From: Primulina eburnea
Taxonomy: Eukaryota > Streptophyta > Magnoliopsida > Lamiales > Gesneriaceae
Length of the DNA stretch: 64,000 nt
NCBI RefSeq assembly: GCF_022965805.1
Contig: NC_133101.1
Span: 17,083,054-17,147,053 of the forward strand
Direction: 5' to 3'
The translations under genes and the position numbers were made by a program. The first letter of the stretch is position 1; each line of letters opens with the position of its first letter. The notes under the pieces are model-generated. The model searched no databases and had not been told where the DNA came from. It was given only the letters and a program-made list of their open reading frames with translations. Positions 1 through 12,785 of the stretch are shown here, piece by piece.

Positions 1-885
1 CGTACGAATAAATAGCAAACACGATTAAAATAGAATCGCGCCCTCTATTCAATAACGACAAGGATCGATGCGTGTCCCGATCTTTTGAATCAAGTTTGAA
101 TTTTTTATATTCACCTCTAAATTATAAAAACTTAGCAACAAATAATCACGATTAAACAATTGAGAAATATACGAACCTTCAAAGAACTTGTCCTTGACAA
201 TCCGTATGAAATCAATCGACAAACGCCACAAAGTTAAAACTTTGATAAGTTTGATTTTGGGTTGACAAAGCAAGAGCCTTGAAAAGGTTGAGAGAAAATT
301 CTCAAAAGTTGATAAACTCAATAATAAAATCTGAATTGTGTGTAAAATTTCGTGCAAATATCATTACATATCAAAAAGATATCAAAATCTAGTTACCAAA
401 CAAATTAAAACACTAAATAAGGGAAATAATAATTTCTCGAAACAGTGTCCGCTCGGGTGGATATTTATGTCTGCCCGAGCAGAAGGTCTTCGGCGCTCTG
501 TTTCCTCGGTTCGCACTCGGGCGGTAACTTTTATCCTCCAGGGCGCGAGGTCTTCGCAGATTTATTTTCTGGACTCACATGTAGCGCTCGGGCGGTAGTT
601 TACATCCGCCCGGGCGCGATGCTTTCGGGTTCCTTCAACATTTAATGCTTGAATAATGCTCTTTTGGCTCTTGAACTCACTCCCATGCGTCACGAACCCT
701 TCGGCACTTTGCCCCTTGCACGTAAGCCCTCCTTGATTGTTCATAAACAGCCCATTTAATGTGTCCTTGAATTTCTTCATTCGCCCCCTCGTGATTTGTC
801 CTTCTGGCAACTCTAACGGATCCCATGCTTTTCTCGGAGCTGGACCACTTGTGTTCGCATCAATTGCAGCTGATAGTGACACAAG
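1..885 (-). mobile_element. Ty3/gypsy fragment: polyprotein tail plus LTR
   Basis: Read on the minus strand, about 882-660 encodes a short basic tail with a GQITRGRMKKFKD-like stretch, the kind of linker that ends many plant Ty3/gypsy polyproteins. It runs without a stop into GC-rich LTR-like sequence (about 640-440) and then AT-rich DNA leaving the window at base 1. No target-site duplication can be seen because one end is outside. Family assignment is inference from the tail motif and LTR-like texture. Confidence 0.4.
440..640. repeat. GC-rich CGCCCGGGCG / CGCTCGGGCGG cassette
   Basis: Five or six degenerate copies of a partly self-complementary GC-rich word (CGCTCGGGTGG, CTGCCCGAGC, CACTCGGGCGG, CGCTCGGGCGG, CCGCCCGGGCG) lie in about 200 bp inside otherwise AT-rich DNA. 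They pair as inverted half-sites separated by 15-40 bp. A similar arrangement of a different but related word occurs in the LTRs near 34.6, 41.1 and 60.7 kb. Confidence 0.6.
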
Positions 886-1590
886 CTTCTCTCTGTTACA
901 AGTTAACGTTACTCAATCCTTCCGAACGTTGGAACGATCGCCTATATTAACAGAGAAGGTAGTGTGCAAGAATAACGACACACTTTATCAAACTCATAGC
1001 AGTGAAATCATTACAAGCTTGCATACCTCAAAGAATCATAGTGCACTCAAAAGCTTACATACTTCATCGCTCATAAAATGCACTGAACAGAAAGATACCT
1101 GATCATTCAAGGATCATCTTCATGCTACCAAAATCAATTTGTTTATTTACATATAACCTTTCTGTTATTTTATTAAGTTGTAGTGTCTGGTGAATTTAGT
1201 GTTCTTAAAATCCAGAGTTGTAAAGTGATCACTAAGAGTTCAAATATAGGCAGTGTGATAAGTTCTGATTAGAGTGGGCTGTTGCAAAGAGTTTCTGTAA
1301 AGCCAAAGTCTTTTAGTGGACTTCTTCCTGAAAAGGAAGAAAGGGTGACGTAGGAGTTTTCATCTCCGAACATCCATAAAAACTTTGTGTCTTTACTTCC
1401 TGCAAGCACTTACTTTCCACACTACATTTTGTTGATAAGTTTGCCAACTAGTTTTAATCTATCATTAGAAATCTTGAACCGTTTTTCGCACTATACAGTG
1501 GTTCATATTTCTAACCAGTTTGAGAAAAATTCTCAACCTCCTCAAAACGGTTAAAAACCAGTTTTGAAAGCAAAATAAAAAAACTTAGGG
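886..1590 (+). mobile_element. Copia LTR fragment
   Basis: The segment around 1300-1410 (AAGTCTTTTAGTG, GGGTGACGTAGGAG, CATCCATAAAA, TTGTGTCTT) matches in order and spacing the 3' part of the Copia LTR at about 57825-57930. It is therefore a piece of a related LTR. There is no primer binding site after it; the similarity fades near 1590, just before the tandem array. Start boundary is a guess. Confidence 0.5.
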
Positions 1591-1756
1591 ATATTTGCAA
1601 AAATAAAACACTTATATTGAGCAAAATATAATCATACATCATGTCTCAGCCGTGAGAACATGCTACTTGGATATTAACATTTACATTATTTATGATATGA
1701 ACTTGATGTATTTTCAATATCATAAAAATACTCTTGAAGACAATGTTGCTGCAAAT

Positions 1757-4700
1757 ATTCCGGCAAGTAAATGCCACACATCTCAATGGCATGGGCAGTA
1801 ATGGAGGACCGCGGATATGGAATAAGAAAGTTTGTAGCGGTAGGAGGTGCTGGGTGCGAGATTTCAAAATTGTAGCTTCCAACACCTATAGTTTAAACCA
1901 AATTATTTGAGATAAATTTGAAATAAATAACACTATTTTTTATTTTCAAAATAAAGAAATATTTTGTGCCAAGTTACCAAGTACCTGCAATCCAAAACTT
2001 AATGTGATCTTATTTAAAAAATAAAATTTGACCTACACGAATCTGCGTCCACTGTAATAACATTTCCCATAAGAGTGCAGTTATTAGAGTTATTCCTCTT
2101 ATAAATGGGGAAGAAGCATCGCCCCAACCCCAAATATGCGGCAAGTAAAATACCCCACATCTTTAGGGCCTGGAAAATACTGGAGGACCGCGGCCATGGA
2201 ATAATAAATTCCGTAGCTGTAAGAGGAGCTGCTGGGGCGAGATCTAAAAATTACAACTTCCAACACCTGTAGTTTAAACAAAATTACTAGACATTTATTT
2301 AAAATAAATAACACTATTTTTTATTTTCAAAATAAAGAAAATTTGAAGTTAACAAGTATCTGCAATCCAAAACTTACTGAGATCTTATTTAAAAATAAAA
2401 TTTTACTTAGTTGAATCTGTGTCCACCGCAATAGCATTTTCTCATGAGAGTGCAGTTATTAAAGGTATTTATCTGATAAATGGGGAAGTAGCATCGCCCC
2501 CCAAAATATTGTGGCAAGTAAAATGCCCCACATCTTAATGGCATGGACAATACAGGAGGACCACGGCCACAAAATAAGAAATTTTGTAGCGGTAGGAGGA
2601 TGTACTGGGGGCGAGATCTTAAAATTGAATCTTCCAACATCCATAGTTTAAACCAAATTATTAGAAATATATTTTAAATAAATAACACTATTTTTTAATT
2701 TCGAAATAAAGAAATAATTTGATTCAAGTTACCAAGTACCTGCAATCCAAAACTTACTGGGATTTTATTTAAAAAATAAAATTTGAATTACTGGAATCTG
2801 CGTCCACCACAATACAATTTTCCCAAAATAGTGGAGTTATTAGAGATATTTCTCGCATAAATGGTAACCCTCACAAAAAAAATCTTGGCAAATAAAATTC
2901 CCCACTTAATAATGGCATGGACAGTACCATGGGACCGATGCCGTGGAATAAGAAACTCCGTAGCGGTAGGAGGAGGTGCTGGGGGCGAGATCTCAAAATT
3001 GCTGCTTCCAACATCTATAGTTTAAACCAAATTATTAGACATATATTTTAAATAAATAACGCTATTTTTTATTTTCAGATAAATAAATTATTTGAGTCAA
3101 GTTACTAAATACCTGCAATCCAAAACTTACTGGATCTTATTTAAAAAATAAAATTTGACTTACTTGAAATGTGTCCATCGCAATAGCATTTCTCATAAGA
3201 GTGCAGTTATTAGAGTTATTTGTCTGATAAGTGGGGAAAAAGCATCGCCCCACCCCCTAAATATTGCAGCAAGTAAAATGCCCAACATCTTAATGGCATG
3301 AGCAGTACTGGAGGACCGCAGAGTTGGAATAAGAAATTCTGTAGCGGTATGAGGAGGTGATGGGGAAGAGATCTCAAAATTGCAGTTTCTAACACCCATA
3401 GTTTCAACAAAATTTATTAGAAATATATTTTAAATAAATAACACTATTTTTTATTTTCAAAATAAAGAAATAATTTGAGCCAAGTTACGAAGTACCAGCA
3501 ATCAAAAACTTACTGGGATCTTATTTAAAAAATAAAATTTCACTTACTTGAACCATCGTCCATCGCAATAGCATTTCCCATAAGAGTGCAGTTATTAGAG
3601 TTGTTCATCTGATAAATGGGGAAGAAGCATTGTCCACCCCCCAAATATTGCGGCAAGTAAAATGTCCAACTTTTTAGTGGAATGGGCAATGATGGAGGAC
3701 CGCGGCCATGGAATAAGAAATTTTGTATCGGTAGGAAGAGGTGTTGGGGAAGAGATATCAAAATTTCAGTTTCCAACACCTAAAGTTTAAACCAAATTAT
3801 TATAAATATATTTAAAATAAATAAACTCTTTTTTATTCTCAAAATAAAGAAATAATTTTAACCAAGTTACCAAGTACCTGCAATCCAAAACTTACTGAGA
3901 TCTTATTTAAAAAATAAAATTTGACTTACTTGGATCTGCGTCATTCGCAATAGCATTTCTCATAAGAGTGCAGTTATTAAAGTTATTCGTCTGATCAATG
4001 GGGTAGAATCATCGCCTCACCCCGCGGCTGTGGAATAAGAAATTATGTAGCGGTAGTAGGAGGAGGTGCTGAGGGCGAGATCTCAAAATTTCAGTTTCCA
4101 GCACCTATAGTTTAAAACAAATTATTGAAGATATATTTTAAATAAATAACACTATTTTTTATTTTCAAAATAAATAAATAATTTGAGCCAAATTACCAAG
4201 TACCTGCAATCCAAAACTTACTGAGATTTTATTTAAAAAATAAAATTTGACTTACTTGAATCTGCGTCCACTGCAATAGCATTTCCCATAAGAGTGCAGT
4301 TATTAGCGGTATTAATGCCCAACATCTTAATGGCATGGGCAGTACCTGAGGACCGCGGCCGCGGAATAAGAAATTTCGTAACGGTTGGAGGAGGTGCTGG
4401 GGGCAAGATTTCAAATTTGCAGCTTCCAACACCTATAGTTTAACAAATTATTAGACATATATTTTAAATAAATAACACTATTTTTTATTTTCTAAATAAA
4501 GAAATAATTTGAACAAAGTTATTAAGTACCTGCAATCCAAAAATTAATGGGATCTTATTTAAAATATAAAATGGCTTGCATGAATCTGCGTCCACCGCAA
4601 TAGCATTTCGTATAAGAGTGCAGTTATTAGAGGTATTCATCTGTTAAATGGGGAAGAAGCATCTCTCCCCACATTTTTAATGGCATGGGCAGTACTAGAG

Positions 4701-5190
4701 AACCGTGGCTATGGAATAAGAAATTTTGTAGTGGTAGGAGGAGTTGCTAGGGGCGAGATCTCAAAATTGTAGATTCCAACACCTATAGTTTAAACTAAAT
4801 CATTATAAATATATTTTAAATAAATAACACTATTTTTTATTTTCAAAATAAAGAAATAATTTGAGCTAAGTTACCAAGTATCTGCAATCCAAAACTTACT
4901 GGGATCTTATTTAAAAAATAAAATTTGACTTACTTGAATTTGTGTTTACCGCAATATCATTTTCATTAATAGCGCGATTTTTAGAGATATTTTTTTGATA
5001 AATGAGGAAGAAGCATCCCCTCCCCCCAAGAAATATTGCGTCAAATAAAATGCCCCACATCTTTGTCGTATGGGAAGTAATGGAGGACCGCGGCCGTGGA
5101 ATAAGAAATTTTGTAGCGGTAGGAGGAGGTGCTAGGGGCTAGATCTTGAAATTACAGTTTCCAACGCGTATAGTTTAAACCAAAATATTG
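1757..5190. repeat. Tandem array, ten ~325-385 bp units
   Basis: Ten head-to-tail copies of one unit are seen. Anchor GATCTTATTTAAAAAATAAAA recurs near 2006, 2381, 2761, 3133, 3517, 3899, 4225, 4551 and 4903, giving spacings of about 375, 380, 372, 384, 382, 326, 326 and 352 bp. A GC-richer core (GGACCGCGGCCATGGAATAAG and variants) recurs near 1808, 2188, 2560, 2932, 3314, 3697, 4022, 4351, 4700 and 5086. Units differ by many substitutions and by internal deletions, so the array is old. The first and last units are partial. On the minus strand each core is an open segment flanked by splice-like signals; no known protein family was recognised. Confidence 0.9.
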
Positions 5191-5729
5191 TGTTTATACC
5201 GTTGATACACTATGAATATATAAGTTATACTCATGATCAATTAGTTGCGTTAAATATCCCACTTTCTATATGTCACATTATTCCATTTTAATAGACTTTA
5301 CTCCCTGTAACTATTTCGATATAAGGAATAATTGAATGGACCATGCATCTATTTGGGTTTCATGCATGCGTGAGTCTTGGATTTGTTTGATTGATTTCAA
5401 ATCCTAGATTTTCGAATTGAGAGAATCAATAATTTATTAGAGATGATAATTTTTTTTTTTTTTGTATATCCTTGTCAAAACATTTTTTCAGCACACATCT
5501 TTTTCAATAATTAATAAAAATATAAATATAAATATATGAAAGATAATATTATAATTTTATTATTCAATCATTTCATTGATTTGAGATTAACCATTAATAG
5601 TTATTTTGATTTGATAAGACTTAGTTTTGTTAAGATTCTGTATAATTTGATATGATTTGATCGATAGAATTTCTGAATTCTGTATGTTCCGTTTTTTATT
5701 TCTGCTCTGAAAAACAATCACTTTAAGAT
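5191..5729. other. AT-rich spacer, nothing recognised
   Basis: Sequence between the tandem array and the first recognisable LTR segment. It is AT-rich with homopolymer tracts; it may include the decayed 5' half of the LTR that continues at 5730, but I see no motif to support that. Confidence 0.5.
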
Positions 5730-6116
5730 ATGTATATGTATAACTTGTTATTCAGGTATTCAATCGACCCCTACTTGCTGAGTGTTTCTCAAAATTTCAC
5801 TCACTTACGTCCCTCCCAGATAATAATGAATAATAGATGGAAGATACAGAACAAGATTAGTTTTGGGGCTAGTAAAGAAATCCAGAGTTATGAAGATCAA
5901 GTCCTTGATTTCAAGTTTATATTTTATTTGTTTCTGCATTCCGCACGTTTTTGTAAGAACAGCTTCTCTATTATTCACATTTTGCATGTGTAAAGATAAT
6001 GTTCTTTAATGAATTAGATTGATTTTGGCTATTTGCTACGAGACTTATTATTTTCAATTAAATTGCTAAACATTGTCAGATGTCATCTAAGTCTCGGTCT
6101 CGGATAGTGACATTTG
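5730..6116 (+). mobile_element. Decayed Ty3/gypsy 5' LTR (3' half)
   Basis: The stretch CCCCTACTTGCTGAGTG through TTTTGGGGCTAG resembles the 3' half of a gypsy LTR and has a second diverged copy at about 33815-33940. It ends just before a decayed primer binding site at 6118 and lies upstream of a gypsy pol remnant in the same orientation, so it is taken as the 5' LTR of that element. The 3' LTR of the same element is at 9745. Confidence 0.5.
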
Positions 6117-6117
6117 A

Positions 6118-6130
6118 TGGTATTATAGCC
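6118..6130 (+). other. Decayed primer binding site
   Basis: TGGTATTATAGCC differs at two positions from TGGTATCAGAGCC, the usual complement of the initiator tRNA-Met 3' end in plant LTR elements. It sits directly after the LTR-like segment, as expected. Confidence 0.4.
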
Positions 6131-6899
6131 ATTAGGTTAATAATCCCGTAGGGATTTGATAGGCAAAGCCTTGTGAAATCTGATCCAAATCGGTCCAACA
6201 AGTAAAACTCTCCTTGAAAGTTCTATTCATCTTGACATACTTTCAAAATCGAAAATCGCTCTTTTGCTATTTTTTGGATCCTCAATGGCTTCACGTAAGA
6301 ATCTCAAAGTTCAATTCTGCCAATTGTTTCGTCAACCACACGGTCTAGGCTTTTCCTCTATATAAAAATCTTTACATTTCCATTTATGAAAAATCTCTCC
6401 CAAAAAAATTCAAGTTCAAAACTTACATTGTACTAGTTGTCGAATTTTGTGGAATTACCTAAGAAGGAAACAATTTGTATTGACTTATATTTTTGGGAAT
6501 ATACTTATCAGAGATAAGATGACTTGCATTTTCAGGAATGTACCTATTTGAGATAAGTTGACTTAAACTTTCGACTAAATATGAAATATTTGACACGGGG
6601 ATAATAAATTATTTATGAAAATATGATATAAGAATTATATAAGTTTGGATATTCAGATATAGAAGTTGATTTTTGTGTCAATAATTAACGGTTTGGATAT
6701 TAAATTTGGGATGCTATTCGCTAAATTTGAATATGTATATTTTTGTAATATATTATGAAGGTAATAAACAATATCTCAAGTTAGAAATTTACATTATTTG
6801 GGGAAAACATAGTGGGCATCGAGGAAACTGTAGCATAAATAATAAGTTCTGACTCTTCTTAGAATACAAAAAAGGGACGATTCGAGGAGAGAGAGATCC

Positions 6900-9720
6900 A
6901 AAGAAATTCGTTTGTGTTAGAGTATGCTAGGCACATAATCATGCAATGGTAGATTTTCGGGACAAGAATGTCAAACATAAACCAAGAATAAATTGTATTC
7001 CATTGCAAGGCCAAGGAACATAAATCCATGACTTCTTCTTCCAGACCAAGAAAGCCATGAAATATGGTGAAAAATTCTATTTAACAATAATGAGAGAAGT
7101 AAAAGAAGGAATCAAGCTCAAACTATAAAATATTCCAGTGGTGCGAGAGTTTCCGGAAGTTTTTCCAGAAGCGTTACTTGGAATTATCCAGGACTGCGAA
7201 GTAAAATTCGAAATTAACTTGATAGCTGGTGCTACACTAGTATCTAAGGCACCCTACCGAATGGCTCTAGCTTAACTTAAGGAGCTAAAAGATAAACTCC
7301 AAAATTGGTTAGACAAGAAACAAATCAGACCAAGTGTCTCTCTATGGAGAGCTCCAATATTATTTTTAAAGAAGGGTGAAAGTGCAAGATTGTGTATCGA
7401 CCTAAAAAGAACTCAATAAAATCGTAATCAAGAACAAATATCATCTTCTAGTAATAGACGAACTTTTTTATCAGTTAAAAGGAGCTAAGATATTTTCAAA
7501 GCTTGATCTAATGTCAGGCTGCCACCAACTGATTGTCAAGATAGGGGATATTCCTAAAACAGCCTCCCAAACAAGGTATGGACACTATGATTTCACGATA
7601 ATGCCTTTTGGTCTGACAATGCTCCAACAGCATTCATAGACCTCATGAATAGAGTATTTAAGACATTTCTCGACAAGTTTCTGGTAGTATTTATTGATGG
7701 CATTCTTGCGTATTCATCAAGTGAGAAAGATCACAAGAAATATTTTCGCCTCACTTTACAGACTCTCAGAGAAAAATAACATTATGCTAAATTCAAGAAA
7801 TCTGAATTTTGGCTAAAAATGTCACATTGTTGGGTCATATAATATCTGAAATGGGCATATCAGTGGATCACAAGAAGGTGGAGGCAATCATGAATTGGCC
7901 TTAACTAAAAACAAGAATAGAAATTTGGAGCTTTCTAAGATTAGTTGGCTATTGCAGAAAATGTGTTGATGGATTTTCTCCAATATTTGTTCCACTCTCC
8001 AAGCTCACTCAGAAGAACTCTAAATTCAATTAGAGTTTAGAATTTGAAAAGAGTTTTTAGATCCTGAAAAAGAAACTCACTTCTATCCCAGTACTAGTCC
8101 TTACCAAAGAAGGCATGAATTCCATAATTTTACAATGATGCATCAAACGGAGGATTGTGATGTGCACTCATTCAAGAGAGACAAATAATTACCTATGAAT
8201 CAAGGCAATTAAAACCATGTTAGCAAAAGTACCCAACACATGATCTTGAATTAGCTACAATAGTATTTGTCAAAAATCCAGAGGCATTACCTCTTTGGTG
8301 CAAAATGTGAGATATTTACAGATCACCAAAGCCTCAAAGACCATTCATACAAAATGAATTAAACACGAGGCATAGACGGTGGATTGAACTATGGAACGAT
8401 TATTACCTAACAATAAACTATCATCTGGTTAAGGCTAACAAGGTAGATGATGCACTAAGCCAAAAAGACATGGGGAAAGTAATTCTAGCCTCACTGTCAG
8501 TGCAACCGTGCCTGGAAGAATCAGTGAAATTGAATCAAGACCAAGATCCCTTTTTGAGAGAAACTAAGGAACAACTCAAAAAAGGGAAAGCTCAAGAATT
8601 CCAAACTGATGAAAATGAAATTTCGTGGATGAAACGTCGTTTATGAAATCAAAAATCTTCAACAATATGTGATGTCTGCAGCACACAACTTGAAATTTTC
8701 AATCCACCTTGGTAGTACAAGATATATTGAGATTTAAAGAAAACTTTTTGGTGGAATAAAATGAAGAAATATTTGACAGCTAGGTGCCAAAATTTTCAAC
8801 TGGTCAAATAGCACCAAAGGACTAGATGACCCCTACAACCACTAGAAATACCAAAATGGAGACAATATGAAACTTTCATGCACTTGGTGATAGGATAAAC
8901 AAAGTCAAGGAAAAATCATAACTGAATTTAGGTAATAGTAGATAGACTAAAAAAATCTACGCATTTCATCTCCATCCATATGAAGTATAATCTGGACAAG
9001 CTAGCCACCTTGTATATGGATAATATTTTGAGATCACATGGTGTTCCTTCAAGACTTTTGGGATCTGAGATTCGTGCCCCTATTTTGGAAAAGTTTTCAA
9101 ATAGCTAAGGGAACAAAGGTCACCTTTAACACGACTTGTCACCCACGAACTGATGGCCAAACTGAGATAAAAATACATATTCTTGAAGATATGTTGAGGG
9201 TGTGTGCCCTAAACTTCAAAGGTGGCCCAAGATCGACAGAAAAATGATACTAACTTAAAAAGAATACCACAAAATTTAAAATTGGCGAATAAACTTTAGA
9301 GAAAGTCTCACATTTGGAGGGAGTAATACGATTTAGCAAATCCGAAAAAAAAAACTTAACCCAATATATGTCGGACCCTTTGAAATTCTAGGAAAAGTAA
9401 TAACCTTAGATTATCGACTAGCCTTGCCACCAAACATGTTGAGAGCCCAAAACATCTTCCACATTTCACAGCTGAGAAGATACATCCCCAACCCGATCAT
9501 ATTCTTGAAGTCGCATCATTTCTAATTGACAGGAACCTGAATGAGGAAATAAAATATAAAGAATTTCCTATCTGTATAGTAGACACTGAAGAGCAAGAAC
9601 TAAGACACCAGACCATTTCATATGTCAAAATACAATGGTCTAACCATACAGATCAAGGATTAATATGAGAATTAGAAGAGAAGATGTGCACCTAGTACCC
9701 TTACCTTTTTATGATCAAAC
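6900..9720 (+). pseudogene. Ty3/gypsy chromovirus pol remnant
   Basis: Three-frame reading gives broken pieces of a Ty3/gypsy polyprotein in the right order. Reverse transcriptase lies near 7135-7750: an APYRMA-like entry, MPFGL, and a catalytic box reading VVFIDGILAYS, where the second aspartate of FIDD has become glycine. Decayed RNase H follows near 8080-8480. The end of the integrase core lies near 9038-9240, with a TCHPRTDGQTE segment that keeps the catalytic glutamate. A chromodomain-type tail with VKIQWSNHT lies near 9600-9670. Numerous frameshifts and stops make it non-functional. The chromodomain tail points to a Tekay/Del-type chromovirus, an inference from motifs. The longest open piece is only 69 codons. 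Confidence 0.8.
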
Positions 9721-9744
9721 AAACTCCCAATAATGTCGATGAGA

Positions 9745-10845
9745 TGTGAGGACTCAGATTTTCAAAGCAACTTAGGCAAGCAATAAACCTCGAGACTTTT
9801 AGCTCAAGCTTGTCAAATTAAAAGCTCAACAATTTGACTTAAAATTTCAGCTTAAGATGTGTCAAATCCAGCATAATGGAGCTCGAGACGTAGACAAACC
9901 ACGAGGATTGAAGATGATTATCTCGAGGATGCAAACCCCCAGTTCATGAACTTGAAACTTTAGCTCAAAAAAGTTCAATTCTTATGTCCTAAATAAACCA
10001 AAATTGCAGCCAAAGGAAGAACTAAAAGATTAGACAAATTTATTGTAAAAGAAATGGCATTTAAACTAAGGTGACTCTCGGCCGTGGATGAAATTATGAC
10101 TACTTGGGCATCAAGTTTTCCGTTCAATACCATCTCTTAGAGCGCCACAGTTCAGTCTATAAATACATGAAATACCTTTCACAAATCCTTGCAACAAAAA
10201 TCCTCCAAAATAACTCATAATACATCTCAAGGAAGGAAGAAAGGCTGGTATTTACCATTTCGTTCAGCATCTTGGAACATACAAATGCTACCCAATCTAC
10301 TTGAGGTGTTTTCCAAATGCTCGATCAAGTTGCTTCCTAAAGGCTTGCTCGAGGTGTTGTACAAATCTCGTTCAGAGTGTGATTCGTCCAAGTTCAAGTA
10401 AGTTTTGTACCACATATTGAATAATGGTAAGTGGGATTATGTATTGTTTTATAGTTTGACAAATGATTTAAAATTAGATATATTATCATACGTTTTGCTT
10501 TTGTGTGGATTATTATATGTTTTTATGCATATTTTGCAAGGTTTGGATCTGCTCTGTCCATTTCGTTCCGATATGATCCATTTGATCTGCCTCCTTCGAT
10601 CCAATTGATAAGTTTATTTGTTATAATTGGAATATGGGCGCATCAGGAAGAAGCTCGGATGCAGGAAAAGGTCCCATGTGGAGCCCATTGGTTTATAAGA
10701 CCTCTGTTCTAACAAACAACACCTATATCCACAACTTCATTACTGCCTTGGCCAATCATTTATCAGTCAAATATCTTGTCCAACCCTGTAAACCAACGTT
10801 TGGCTTAGGAATTTATTGACTCAATTGTAATTAAACAGGTAATAA
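9745..10845 (+). mobile_element. Ty3/gypsy 3' LTR, truncated
   Basis: Begins TGTGAGGACTCAG directly after the polyprotein tail. A TATA box (TATAAATA, about 10158) lies about 410 bp in. The part from 10480 to 10820 (GGGCGCATCAGGAAGAAG, then CTGTAAACC) looks like the middle of the LTR whose 3' half is preserved at 5730. The 3' half is missing here; the element is cut near 10845 where minus-strand viral-like sequence begins. Short open frames inside are not considered genes. Confidence 0.55.
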
Positions 10846-10854
10846 AACGTTTTT

Positions 10855-12240
10855 TTAAATATCTGTGGTTTGATCAAAACGTTTTATTCCCTTTTTATCA
10901 TTTTCTGGACAGTTGTTCAAAATGTGACATCTTGTTCTATATGTCCAGCAATTACAATCTTTAAAACTTTCATTGTCTCGGGTATGAGCTATTCTGAAAT
11001 TTTTCTTTGTAGGTGTTCTTCCCGTGCTTCGAGATGTGCTCGGTGCTTGGGATGAACTCCTATTCCTTGATGGTCCACTTCTCTGCCCAAATTTGTAAGA
11101 TCTTGATTTTTTTTCTAGACCATACGGTTCTTGGTTTTCAATAACTAATTCGACTTCTGGTACAAGGATGGGACCTAAAGCTTTTCTTTTTTTTTTGCCT
11201 TTGGGGCTTACTTCCAATAATTGTTGGAGTATCATTTTATTTACAACACAAATGAACAAGTTTGTTAACAACCCTTAATTATTTTCAATTCTTTTGTAAT
11301 ACTGCTATATGATACAATTCTATCAATTTTCCTTTGAGAAAAGAGGCTCTTCATGCCATAGAATCTAGATTTTCAGGAATATATTCCCTAATTAACATTT
11401 CTCTCTAGGGGCTTGTCATTTTGGCGAAGAAAACTTGAATTGCTATATTTTCTTCAAACCCCGAATTTCATCTCTATTTAATGAATAACATAATGTATTC
11501 GTCCACTAAACAAATTTTTTGTAATTCAAGACTATACAAAACTTGAGTAGATTTCTATTTCTTATATGTATCTTCATTGTTGAAATAATCTAAACCTATA
11601 AATTGTACTTTAAATAAGGTAGACATTTTTCTGGCTATCTCACTGATAGACTCTACTGTTAGGACTGAATCTTTGGTTTCTACCGCATTCATGTCTCATG
11701 CAATTTTCACTGATCCAATAAGACTCATTTCTTAAAAGTTTAACAAAACATTCTCTGTTGAGATCAAGTGTTCCTGCTATGATTCTCATAGCCGATGTCC
11801 AATCATCCATGAGATCTTCCCTGTTTTTGAATTTAGTAGATGAAGGTTAAATATAATCTCATAAGGATGCATATGTTCCAAACATATTTCTCATAGATTG
11901 TTTGGTGCAAAGGAATTTGATTTTTCTTTAACCCGGTTCCTGTTGGGTGTGCTTCTCCACCAACTTGAAAATCTGTTTGGGATCCTCTCATATTTGTATT
12001 ATGAGATCCCACAATTTCTTTTGGTATTTAATGAGAAGATGACCAGGTTATTGTTTGTGGTTCACCCCTAGTTTTTTCATCTTTAGATCTACGACCCTGA
12101 TATTTACAAAAAAATTCTACAAAATCTTGAAGATCATCGAGATCAATCATTTCTAAAGTTTTCATCATATTAATTTATTCGTTGGGACATTTTTAATTAG
12201 ATTGATTATTTTTCTTTGGTTAAAAGTTTTGGCATCATCT
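10855..12240 (-). pseudogene. Endogenous pararetrovirus-like coat region fragment
   Basis: On the minus strand a 138-codon open frame (11271-10855) has a basic Ser/Arg-rich stretch followed by a degenerate zinc-knuckle-like site and a PEND-type tail. In the knuckle one of the expected cysteines is replaced by tyrosine. Upstream on the same strand, to about 12170, scattered pieces in several frames continue the pattern, interrupted by stops and frameshifts. An acidic N-terminal part, a capsid-like middle and a basic region before the knuckle is the order seen in coat proteins of Caulimoviridae, including old integrated copies. An alternative is gag of an unidentified retroelement. It is plainly inactive, and no reverse transcriptase or movement region was recognised next to it. 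Confidence 0.4.
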
Positions 12241-12785
12241 TGGTAATCTTTTTTTGGTGTAATAAGATTTTAGTACCAAATGACGATGGTAATCTTTCTA
12301 CCGAAATTATTTAGTAGAACTTGTTTGTTTTTCTAGAGTTTGAATTCTTATTTGAATATCATTTAATGTTACAATAATTTTTTCTTGTTTTTAAAGGATT
12401 TTTTTTCTACCTTTTGTGGTACATAATACAACATAATGTCATAATTATGTACCTTCTTTTGAATTTATCTAAGATCTCCGGAGAGTTTAATGAATCATGT
12501 ATTATTTCTAAGAACTAATTAGACTGAATCATATTTTTACCTTTAGATTCTGATAAGTTCTCATTTGCTTCTGATATCTAACATGGTTATATCTTTTTGT
12601 TTCAAATATTCCAAAGTTTTAGAATAAATCCTGTAAATAATTAATCTCGAACATGTGTTCAGATTCATATTATTTGAAAAAAATTCTCCAATTCAACATT
12701 TAATTACATATTAGTAACAATTTTTTGTGTTTGAAATAATTCTACATAGGTTTTGATATTGAATTATAAAAACAATGATATATTT
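12241..12785. other. AT-rich spacer, nothing recognised
   Basis: No open frame or repeat could be supported here; it may include further decayed upstream sequence of the viral-like fragment. Confidence 0.5.

Noticed and set aside
5730..5993. 87-codon plus-strand frame near 5.8 kb
   Set aside because: Coincides with a decayed LTR segment and has a diverged non-coding copy at 33.8 kb.
10189..10819. Overlapping 60-70 codon frames in the 10.2-10.8 kb region
   Set aside because: They fall inside the gypsy 3' LTR and carry no protein motif.
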